NCBI GenBank assembly: GCA_002691645.1 | Contig: NZIP01000027.1 | Span: 29,569-83,431, forward strand | From: Flavobacteriaceae bacterium | GTDB lineage: Bacteria; Bacteroidota; Bacteroidia; Flavobacteriales; Flavobacteriaceae | Length of the DNA: 53,863 nt | Direction of reading: 5' to 3' | Shown here: positions 28,280 through 33,547 of the stretch, piece by piece | Numbering within the stretch: the stretch's first letter is position 1 | Layout: each line of letters begins with the position of its first letter | Notes under the pieces: generated by a model | Databases searched by the model: none | Seen by the model: only the letters and a program-made list of their open reading frames with translations | Told to the model about the DNA's origin: nothing | Position numbers and translations under genes: made by a program

Positions 28280-28603
28280 TCACTTATATATTCGAATCAA
28301 TTCAATATCAAAATCTGAATATTCCATAACCTCAGGTTGGTTCAAAATCCTTTGTTTTTTCTCTATTTTCTTCCAAATAACAGAAACTAAAGAGGGATAG
28401 AAATCTTTTCCCAATGAACTCTTAAATCCTAACCTATTTAATTCTTTTGAAATACTTCGGTACCCTAACCCTTTGTTTTTAAGTTGAAGGATTTTATTAT
28501 GTGTTTTTTGATGTGATTTATCTAACTTTCTTCGGTAAACGAATTTGTTGGTAAGAACACTAAGATTGAATGTTAGAAATGGTGTTGGGGTTGGAAAACC
28601 CAA
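28280..28603 (-). CDS. Small helix-turn-helix protein, island copy A
   Basis: 107 residues, no ATG; TTG at 28603 is the first available start. The N-terminus TPFLTFNLSVLTNKFVYRRK aligns with HLTFTFNLTSTKFSVHQHKR of copies B and C. The middle, LQLKNKGLGYRSISKELNRLGF, is a helix-turn-helix like that of resolvase/recombinase C-termini. KKIEKKQRIL and a C-terminal FDIELIRIY follow. It has no catalytic serine or tyrosine recombinase domain, so at most it is a DNA-binding partner. The gene ends 34 bp from the convergent DUF1572 gene, and its 5' end abuts the glmS-like repeat at 28609. Function is unknown. Confidence 0.55.
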   Translation of the reverse strand: MGFPTPTPFLTFNLSVLTNKFVYRRKLDKSHQKTHNKILQLKNKGLGYRSISKELNRLGFKSSLGKDFYPSLVSVIWKKIEKKQRILNQPEVMEYSDFDIELIRIYK

Positions 28604-28608
28604 ACCTA

Positions 28609-28635
28609 TTACGGTAGAGTAATTTATGGAGGGTG
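28609..28635 (+). repeat. glmS 3'-end-like repeat with conserved flank, copy A
   Basis: TTACGGTAGAGTAAT (28609-28623) matches the glmS terminus at 14 of 15 positions. It continues as TAATTTATGGAGGGTG (28620-28635) and then GAGAGGGGTGTTC. Copy B has the same right flank (one G for A). The left half of the copy B palindrome is absent here. It separates HTH copy A from the methyltransferase remnant. Confidence 0.6.
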
Positions 28636-29073
28636 AGAGGGGTGTTCAAACTATCCACCCCCTCTTTAATTTCATATTTCATTTAGTGAAGAGTAATGAC
28701 TACGATTATTATCCAACTCCCACTCAACTCAGTTCTAATACTAAAATATCCTTACCACCAAGACATCGGAATTCAGATGGGACATATTCCTCTTCCATTT
28801 CACCATACATACCTAAATCTAAAGGAAAGCATATGGGGGATTATTGGGATGAGGATATAGTAAGGACCGCGGTCGCAAATCAAAACTTAGGGATAAACTG
28901 AGAACACCTCGCTCCCATCCCAAAACAAATAATCACTCTTCCTTATATTACAGTCTTCAAAAATTGGGGATTTAGTGTTAGACCCATTTTGTGGAAGTTG
29001 TAATGTAGGAAGGGTCTGTGATGTATTAGAAAGAAACTTTGTGGAGTATGATATAAACAATTACTTGGTTTAA
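28626..29073 (+). pseudogene. DNA methyltransferase (N4/N6 type), C-terminal remnant
   Basis: The first frame reads RHRNSDGTYSSS, KSKGKHMGDYWDEDIVRTAVANQ and ends at a TGA (28899-28901). The same frame continues EHLAPIPKQIITLP. Around 28950 a one-base shift leads to SKIGDLVLDPFCGSCNVGRVCDVLERNF and YDINNYLV with a stop at 29071. The order GDYWD, HxAPxP and LDPFCGSG is that of beta-type DNA methyltransferases, where the SAM-binding FxGxG motif is C-terminal; here the last Gly is Cys. The N-terminal catalytic DPPY half is missing. It is a dead fragment of a phage- or island-type methylase. Confidence 0.78.
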
Positions 29074-29241
29074 TCTTTTGTTCGTTCTATCTTTTGAAAA
29101 ACAAACTAAACCAGATTCCCTCTCTGAGTATAACATTCTCTTTATTGAACAATAAACCTGTACAATCACGTTTTGTAGTATAATTGTTATAAGGGGAGAA
29201 CAGAGTCATAAAGGGAGTTGTGCATAATTAAAAAGAAGCAA

Positions 29242-29904
29242 ATGACGAGAGTAGTTTTCATAATTTTAATTTCCTTTTTATCTGCACAAGGCTTTTCCCA
29301 AACTTCCGACTTGGGGAATTGGCTTATCTATTTTGGGAATAAGAAGATTGACAAGGATTGGAATTGGCATCACGAAGTGCAATACAGGAATTATAATGCA
29401 ATTGGTGATTTAGAACAATTTCTACTTAGAACAGGAATTGGTTACAATCTTACGGAAAACAACAATAATATTTTGTTGGGATATGGTTTTATTAATAGTC
29501 AAAATTACATACCAACTACTGACGAGAAAAAAGAAGTAAATGAGCATAGAATCTACCAGCAATTCATTACCCGGCAAAAAATTGGTCGGGTAAATGTGCA
29601 ACACCGTTACCGATTTGAACAGCGATGGATTGAGAGTCAAGATTTCAGAATGCGATTTCGATATTTTTTAGCTTTAAATGTTCCTATAAACAATAAAGAA
29701 ATGATTGAAAAAACGTTCTATCTTTGATCATATGATGAAATTTTCCTCAATCATAAAAACAACGTTTTTGACAGAAATAGACTTTATGGAGGAGTTGGAT
29801 TTAAACTAAATAAACTCGCAAGGTTCGAGATTGGTTATATGAATCAGTTTTTGAGCAACGGAAATAGAGACCAAATAAACTTAATTACATTTTTCAACTT
29901 TTAA
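29242..29904 (+). pseudogene. DUF2490 beta-barrel-like protein, interrupted by in-frame TGA
   Basis: ATG at 29242 begins MTRVVFIILISFLSAQGFSQ, a signal peptide. DUF2490 features follow: LGNWLIYFGNKKIDKDWNWHHEVQYR, LRTGIGYNL, NEHRIYQQFITRQ, VQHRYRFEQRW and FRMRFRYFLALNVPIN. A TGA at codon 162 (29725-29727) ends the frame after TFYL. The same frame then gives SYDEIFLN, RNRLYGGVGFKLN and FEIGYMNQF to a TAA at 29904, which is the normal DUF2490 C-terminus. A single substitution therefore splits the gene. It lies seven bases before a carbonic anhydrase gene, probably in the same transcript. Confidence 0.8.
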
Positions 29905-29911
29905 ATAAACA

Positions 29912-30676
29912 ATGAATATGAACACAAGAAACAGAATTGGAATTACATTTTTATTACTAGGATTAGGGCTAGTATCCTGTAAAAATGAAACCTCAAAAGA
30001 TCAAGCGACAAATCAATCAACAGAAGTACAACAAGAAAAAGTAGTAGGACTAGTACAGGAAGTATTGACAAAAGAAGAGCAAGAAGCCTTAACACCAAAT
30101 ATGGTAATTCAATCTCTTAAAGAAGGAAACGAAAGATTTATGCGAAACGACCTTACTGCAAGAGACCACTCTGAGCAAGTACGAAAAAGTACAAATGCAC
30201 AGTTTCCGAAAGCTATTGTACTCTCTTGCGTAGATAGCAGAATACCTGTAGAAGATGTATTTGATAGAGGAATAGGTGACATATTTGTTGCTAGAGTAGC
30301 AGGAAACTTTGTAAACGAAGATATTTTGGGGAGTATGGAATTTGCTTGCAAAGTTTCGGGTTCTAAACTTGTTTTAGTTATGGGACACGAGCATTGCGGT
30401 GCAGTCAAAGCAGCGGTTGATGATGTTAAGCTTGGAAACATAACACCAATGTTGTCAAAAATTCGACCTGCAGTAGATACTATTGAATATGATGGAGATA
30501 GAACATCTAAAAATCAAGAGTTTGTTCATATGGCTTGTGAGAGTAATGTAAAAAATACAATTGAACAGATAAGAAAGAACAGTCCAATCCTTAAAGAAAT
30601 GGAAGATAATGGAGAAATTAAAATTATTGGTGTTGTTTACGATATGGATGACGGAAGTGTAGATTTTCTAAAATAG
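29912..30676 (+). CDS. Beta-class carbonic anhydrase lipoprotein
   Basis: 254 residues. The N-terminus ITFLLLGLGLVSCKNE gives a lipobox with Cys23, so the enzyme should be membrane-anchored outside the cytoplasm, which is unusual for beta-type enzymes. A charged linker of about 35 residues follows. The catalytic core is intact: SCVDSR with zinc ligand Cys106 and the Asp108-Arg110 dyad, FVARVAGNFV, and GHEHCGA with His159 and Cys162. IIGVVYDMDDGSVDFL closes the domain. It hydrates CO2 to bicarbonate. It follows the broken DUF2490 gene within an otherwise foreign-looking island. Confidence 0.92.
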   Translation: MNMNTRNRIGITFLLLGLGLVSCKNETSKDQATNQSTEVQQEKVVGLVQEVLTKEEQEALTPNMVIQSLKEGNERFMRNDLTARDHSEQVRKSTNAQFPKAIVLSCVDSRIPVEDVFDRGIGDIFVARVAGNFVNEDILGSMEFACKVSGSKLVLVMGHEHCGAVKAAVDDVKLGNITPMLSKIRPAVDTIEYDGDRTSKNQEFVHMACESNVKNTIEQIRKNSPILKEMEDNGEIKIIGVVYDMDDGSVDFLK

Positions 30677-30692
30677 AAACTATGCACAACAC

Positions 30693-30803
30693 AGTATATA
30701 AAAAATAGGCAGGATAGTAGTAGATTCAAGGACTTTAGTTAATATCAAATTTCGTGCTTAACTGAAAGATTGTAGCCTCAAAACCGCCTACTTTTCATAT
30801 ACT
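30693..30803. repeat. MITE-like 111-bp segment with 18-bp terminal inverted repeats
   Basis: AGTATATAAAAAATAGGC (30693-30710) and the complement of GCCTACTTTTCATATACT (30786-30803) match at 16 of 18 positions. The enclosed 75 bp has no reading frame. It fills most of the gap between the carbonic anhydrase and the next membrane protein gene. It may be a miniature transposable element or a long-arm transcriptional hairpin. Confidence 0.45.
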
Positions 30804-30827
30804 AGACTTGTAGGTAATTTTAGCTGT

Positions 30828-31226
30828 ATGAAAATCATTATAAGATCAATATGGATTCTCACCCTAATCATTGGTCTAATTAGTCTTTATTGGGTCTTAT
30901 CTAGGTATACTGATTTATTTGTTGACGAACTATTAGAAAAAGGAAAGTGGGGTAATGTAAGTCCTGTTACAACTTTTGTTTTATCCGTCATCTCAATACT
31001 GATTTTGACAATTACCTTGAGATTTTACAATCTAATTTCTAGCACCATCGATCTGTCGAAAAGCCTTAAGATGGCTTTCTTCTTATCCATATTCTTCATT
31101 CTTATCGCCACTATGTTTTGGTCAGTCCCTTTGGGTAGGGATATTATAGATTTCAGTCACTTCAATTTTCATTTTATACCAATCACCGATTGGGTTTTCA
31201 TTTCCTTATTTCTAATAAGTATGTAG
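30828..31226 (+). CDS. Small integral membrane protein, unknown
   Basis: 132 residues from ATG 30828. Four hydrophobic segments are seen: about 5-24 (SIWILTLIIGLISLYWVL), 45-64 (TTFVLSVISILILTITL), 82-100 (MAFFLSIFFILIATMFWSV) and a C-terminal stretch that ends at the stop inside the last helix (ITDWVFISLFLISM). Ending within a helix could mean truncation, or a compact natural end. I do not recognise a family. It stands alone between the inverted-repeat segment and HTH copy B. Confidence 0.5.
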   Translation: MKIIIRSIWILTLIIGLISLYWVLSRYTDLFVDELLEKGKWGNVSPVTTFVLSVISILILTITLRFYNLISSTIDLSKSLKMAFFLSIFFILIATMFWSVPLGRDIIDFSHFNFHFIPITDWVFISLFLISM

Positions 31227-31283
31227 TTGTGACCACTAAAAACCACTTTGGTACAACTTTTATGAAATTCTTTTTGAAAGAAG

Positions 31284-31347
31284 ACCTCAACGAATAAACA
31301 CCCCTTTGATTTTATATTAAAAACCAATGGGGTGTTAAGGTTGAGGT
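31284..31347. repeat. Long imperfect inverted repeat downstream of the membrane protein gene
   Basis: ACCTCAAC (31284-31291) and ACACCCC (31298-31304) are mirrored by GGGGTGT (31329-31335) and GTTGAGGT (31340-31347). It lies between the convergent ends of the membrane protein gene and HTH copy B, where a bidirectional terminator would be expected; no strong T-run follows. Confidence 0.45.
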
Positions 31348-31368
31348 GAGTTTACCAATATTGGAGAA

Positions 31369-31737
31369 CTATACTCTGAAGTATTGAATCTTAAAATCTT
31401 CGTACTTCCTTATTTGGTCTTGTAATCCAAGGATATATTCTCTTTTTTTCATCTTTTTGATCATATAATTAACAGTTGTACGACTTTTTCCAATCTCATA
31501 ACTATTGTTGATCAGGTATTTGTGAATCTTAGTATATCCCCAACCCTTTTGGTGTAGTTCCCAAACCTTATCTCTGATTTCCTTTCGTTCTGGATAGGTT
31601 CTCTTATGTTGGTGAACAGAAAACTTGGTTGAGGTTAAATTGAATGTAAATGTGAGGTGAGGAACCCACCCTCCATAAATTAGTGTATCACCGTGGAGTA
31701 ATTTGTGGAGGGTGAGAGGGGTGTTCTCAAAACTCAC
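31369..31737 (-). CDS. Small helix-turn-helix protein, island copy B
   Basis: Up to 122 residues from GTG at 31737. Domains: an N-terminal stretch DTLIYGGWVPHLTFTFNLTS, a basic segment HKRTYPERKEIRDKVWEL, a helix-turn-helix KGWGYTKIHKYLINNSYEIGK, and a C-terminal tail MIKKMKKREYILGLQDQIRKYEDF. It is about 85% identical by eye to copy C, and most base differences are synonymous, including in the N-terminal stretch. The frame is therefore probably translated from within the palindrome at 31667-31714. No family is recognised with confidence; the DNA-binding role is inferred from the HTH shape and basic charge. Confidence 0.62.
   Translation of the reverse strand: MSFENTPLTLHKLLHGDTLIYGGWVPHLTFTFNLTSTKFSVHQHKRTYPERKEIRDKVWELHQKGWGYTKIHKYLINNSYEIGKSRTTVNYMIKKMKKREYILGLQDQIRKYEDFKIQYFRV
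31667..31714. repeat. Palindromic glmS 3'-end-like site, copy B
   Basis: Arms CACCCTCCATAAATTA (31667-31682) and TAATTTGTGGAGGGTG (31699-31714) pair at 15 of 16 positions around a 16-nt centre. The centre and right arm contain TCACCGTGGAGTAAT (31688-31702), 13 of 15 identical to the end of glmS and coding for T, V, E, stop with synonymous codons. It lies at the 5' end of HTH copy B. Confidence 0.62.
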
Positions 31738-31755
31738 TGTTTTTTTGATATAGAG

Positions 31756-31947
31756 TTAATCTAAACTAAACAAGTCATCTACTTTACACTCAAATATTTT
31801 TGAGAGTTTCAACCCCAACTCTAGAGAAGGGAAGTATTTATTATTCTCAATTGAGTTAATAGTTTGTCTTGACACTCCCAACTTAATTGACAGGTCTTCT
31901 TGTGTCATTTTATATTTCCCTCTATACATTCTAATGTTATTTCTCAT
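31756..31947 (-). CDS. XRE-family transcriptional regulator
   Basis: 63 residues, almost only the Cro/C1 helix-turn-helix: MRNNIRMYRGKYKMTQEDLSIKLGVSRQTINSIENNKYFPSLELGLKLSKIFECKVDDLF. It is the second gene after a four-helix membrane protein, two bases apart. Such XRE plus small membrane protein pairs are common in Bacteroidota and usually autoregulate. Three spaced copies of TATTTTTTACA upstream of the pair are good operator candidates. The whole pair is bracketed by the HTH copy B and copy C direct repeats. Confidence 0.9.
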   Translation of the reverse strand: MRNNIRMYRGKYKMTQEDLSIKLGVSRQTINSIENNKYFPSLELGLKLSKIFECKVDDLFSLD

Positions 31948-31949
31948 AA

Positions 31950-32405
31950 TTATGACTTGTAATGTTCATAGAGTCTGTATCTGAAAATCAGATTAAATAG
32001 AATAAGTATGATAAATAAATTAAAAACCAAAACATACATATAAGAAAGATTGTAAATCAAAAATGTTGATATTATTACTAATCCATAACTGATAAATAAA
32101 GACATTGTTAAACTTTCTAACCTTATTTTAGAGATTAACTCATCTTCAATTTTTTCTTTACAAAAGGAATTTATTAAACCTGAAATAATAATGATTGTGG
32201 TAAATATTTCATCACCCAAACCATTTTCTATCCAACCACCACCATAAGTCAAATCAGAAATTGACTCAGAAAACAATGAGTATACATTTAAGGTAAAAAG
32301 GTCAAAAATTATATCCGTAATTAAGAGATAAAGACCAATAATTGAAGTTAAGTAAAAAACTAAACCACTGATTTTTTTGTATTTGTTGTCAAATAAGTAA
32401 TTCAT
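31950..32405 (-). CDS. Four-helix membrane protein paired with XRE regulator
   Basis: 151 residues. Membrane segments at about 12-33 (KISGLVFYLTSIIGLYLLITDII), 65-82 (FTTIIIISGLINSF), 95-115 (LTMSLFISYGLVIISTFLI) and 120-140 (YVLVFNLFIILILFNLIF). A long loop between helices 1 and 2 includes DLTYGGGWIENGLGDE. This topology, followed directly by a small XRE gene, recalls DUF2975/DUF2178-like regulator-partner proteins, but I cannot assign the family. The ATG at 32405 lies close to three direct repeats that may be operators. Confidence 0.7.
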   Translation of the reverse strand: MNYLFDNKYKKISGLVFYLTSIIGLYLLITDIIFDLFTLNVYSLFSESISDLTYGGGWIENGLGDEIFTTIIIISGLINSFCKEKIEDELISKIRLESLTMSLFISYGLVIISTFLIYNLSYMYVLVFNLFIILILFNLIFRYRLYEHYKS

Positions 32406-32414
32406 TTTGTCAAA

Positions 32415-32466
32415 TATTTTTTACAAATGTAAGTTATTTTTTACAAAATGACTAATATTTTTTACA
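32415..32466 (-). promoter_or_regulatory. Three direct TATTTTTTACA repeats, probable operator of the XRE pair
   Basis: Identical 11-mers start at 32415, 32435 and 32456 on the plus strand (TGTAAAAAATA when read with the genes). The 20- and 21-bp steps are two helical turns, so all lie on one face of the DNA. They begin 10 bp upstream of the membrane protein ATG, in position to block or recruit RNA polymerase. Confidence 0.65.
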
Positions 32467-32524
32467 TTTTAAAATACTCATTCGTATTGTTAACCCACCC
32501 TCAATAATTTACTATTAAATAAAT

Positions 32525-32914
32525 TTACAATCTAAAATATTGAATCTTAAAATCTTCGTATTTCCTTATTTGGTCTTGTAATCCGAGGATATATTCTCTC
32601 TTTTTCATCTTCGTAATCATAGAATCGACAGTTGTTCTACTTTTTCCAATCTCATAACCATTCTTTTGAAGATACTGATGAATCTTAGTGTATCCCCAAC
32701 CTTTGTTGTGTAATTCCCAGACCTTATCTCGGACATCTTTTCGTTCTGGATAGGTTCTCTTATATTGGTGGACAGAAAACTTCGTTGAGGTTAAATTGAA
32801 CGTAAATGTGAGATGGGGAACCCACCCTCCATAAATGAGGGTATCACAGTGGAGTAGAGTTATGTGTTCAAAGTTGTAACCCCTACAACCTAATCGTAAA
32901 ATTCTCAATATCAA
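32525..32914 (-). CDS. Small helix-turn-helix protein, island copy C
   Basis: Up to 129 residues if the TTG at 32914 is used; the part shared with copy B begins near HCDTLIYGGWVPHLTFTF. It has the same layout: KRTYPERKDVRDKVWEL, helix-turn-helix KGWGYTKIHQYLQKNGYEIGK, then MITKMKKREYILGLQDQIRKYEDFKIQYF. The 5' extension (ILRLGCRGYNF) is not shared and overlaps the opposite-strand fragment D. Copies B and C form direct repeats of about 320 bp, 1156 bp apart, on either side of the XRE pair. The start codon is uncertain. Confidence 0.6.
   Translation of the reverse strand: MILRILRLGCRGYNFEHITLLHCDTLIYGGWVPHLTFTFNLTSTKFSVHQYKRTYPERKDVRDKVWELHNKGWGYTKIHQYLQKNGYEIGKSRTTVDSMITKMKKREYILGLQDQIRKYEDFKIQYFRL
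32823..32858 (+). repeat. Degenerate glmS 3'-end-like site, copy C
   Basis: The left arm CACCCTCCATAAAT (32823-32836) equals that of copy B; TCACAGTGGAGTAGA (32844-32858) matches copy B at 12 of 15 positions and glmS at 10 of 15. The right arm of the palindrome is lost. It lies within the 5' part of HTH copy C. Confidence 0.5.
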
Positions 32915-33186
32915 TTACTACCACCAAACTTTGGGAATCAAATTATAGTGATTACCAACAGTATTTATTCAATCGAATTTGTGAATATAAAGAGAGTAAT
33001 GTAACCCCTATTGGTTATAGAAAGATTTCTAAAATATTCAATGATGAAGGTTTGAAAACCCCTCGTGGAAGTGAGTTTAAGAACAACCATGTTCATTCAA
33101 TATGCAAGAAAGGTAAGATTAGACAAGAACGAATCAAGAGAAAGGATATCGTTGAGGTCTCTCAACCAGTAATAAAGATTTATTAG
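32911..33186 (+). pseudogene. HTH-family fragment D without start codon
   Basis: An open frame ending at TAG 33184-33186 reads LWESNYSDYQQYLFNRICEYK, then GYRKISKIFNDEGLKTPRGSEF, FKNNHVHSICKKGKIRQERI and VEVSQPVIKIY. GYRKISKIFNDEGLKT aligns with GYRSISKELNRLGFKS of copy A, and CKKGKIRQERI with the KKIEKKQRI part. The frame is open back to 32839 but has no ATG, GTG or TTG before the conserved part. It is either a severed fragment or a C-terminal piece of a once longer recombinase-like protein. It lies on the strand opposite to copies A to C. Confidence 0.55.
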
Positions 33187-33207
33187 AATTGTTATCATAA
33201 AAATGAA

Positions 33208-33230
33208 TCTAATTCTTAGAAAGAATTAGA
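33208..33230. repeat. Hairpin after fragment D
   Basis: TCTAATTCT and AGAATTAGA form a perfect 9-bp stem with a 5-nt loop, 21 bp after the fragment D stop. No T-run follows, so a terminator role is doubtful. Confidence 0.35.
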
Positions 33231-33266
33231 TGAAGGTTACAAATTCCAACCCACAAGATTATTCAA

Positions 33267-33281
33267 TCACTGCGGAGTAGA
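33267..33281 (+). repeat. Possible fifth glmS-end-like site, copy E
   Basis: TCACTGCGGAGTAGA matches copy C at 13 of 15 positions and has AACCCAC a short distance upstream, as in copies B and C. The match to glmS itself is weak, so it may be a decayed site or chance. Confidence 0.3.
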
Positions 33282-33297
33282 AAAGGAATCTGATGAT

Positions 33298-33447
33298 ATG
33301 AATAAGAAATTTAATAATACAGGTAATTGGATTGGTATCGGAACAGCAATAGGAGCAGCAGTTTTTGCCGCCACAAGAGAACCGACATGGCTTGCTGTTG
33401 GTGTTGCAGTTGGTGCAGGGCTTAGTTATACAAGACCAAAAAAATAA
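33298..33447 (+). CDS. 49-residue glycine-zipper membrane peptide
   Basis: ATG 33298 to TAA 33447. After MNKKFNNTGNW come two short hydrophobic segments rich in small residues, IGIGTAIGAAVFAATR and WLAVGVAVGAGLSYTR, separated by EPT. The glycine and alanine spacing resembles glycine-zipper hairpins, common in small bacterial membrane proteins. The end is a basic RPKK. It is the last small gene of the island; nothing else is recognisable between it and the aminotransferase gene 100 bp further. Confidence 0.6.
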   Translation: MNKKFNNTGNWIGIGTAIGAAVFAATREPTWLAVGVAVGAGLSYTRPKK

Positions 33448-33547
33448 AAAAATTCAAGAAACACTTTGATTTTTGAATCTAGTTACTTCCTTGTTTTAAC
33501 AGAATTATTGCAGTCTTCACTCATACTTCAGGTAAGGATTTGAATCG

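Noticed and set aside
28626-28901. A separate intact 91-residue gene
   Set aside because: Its C-terminal half matches methyltransferase sequence that continues past the TGA, so it is part of a pseudogene; its first codons are the repeat flank.
5455-29727. Reassignment of TGA to an amino acid because several genes contain in-frame TGA
   Set aside because: comF, xth, glyS and bioF end in TGA at the expected length, so TGA is a normal stop here.
32415-32466. CRISPR-like repeat array
   Set aside because: Three 11-bp repeats with 9-10-bp spacers are far too short, and no cas genes exist; an operator explains them better.
28609-33281. Integron attC sites between island genes
   Set aside because: The repeats lack paired GTTRRRY/RYYYAAC core sites, and no tyrosine integrase gene is present. 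A single GCTTAAC near 30758 has no partner.
27626-33547. Tn7-family transposon at its usual site downstream of glmS
   Set aside because: No tnsABCD-like genes or Tn7-type ends are visible, and Tn7 insertion does not duplicate the glmS terminus. Only the location is similar.
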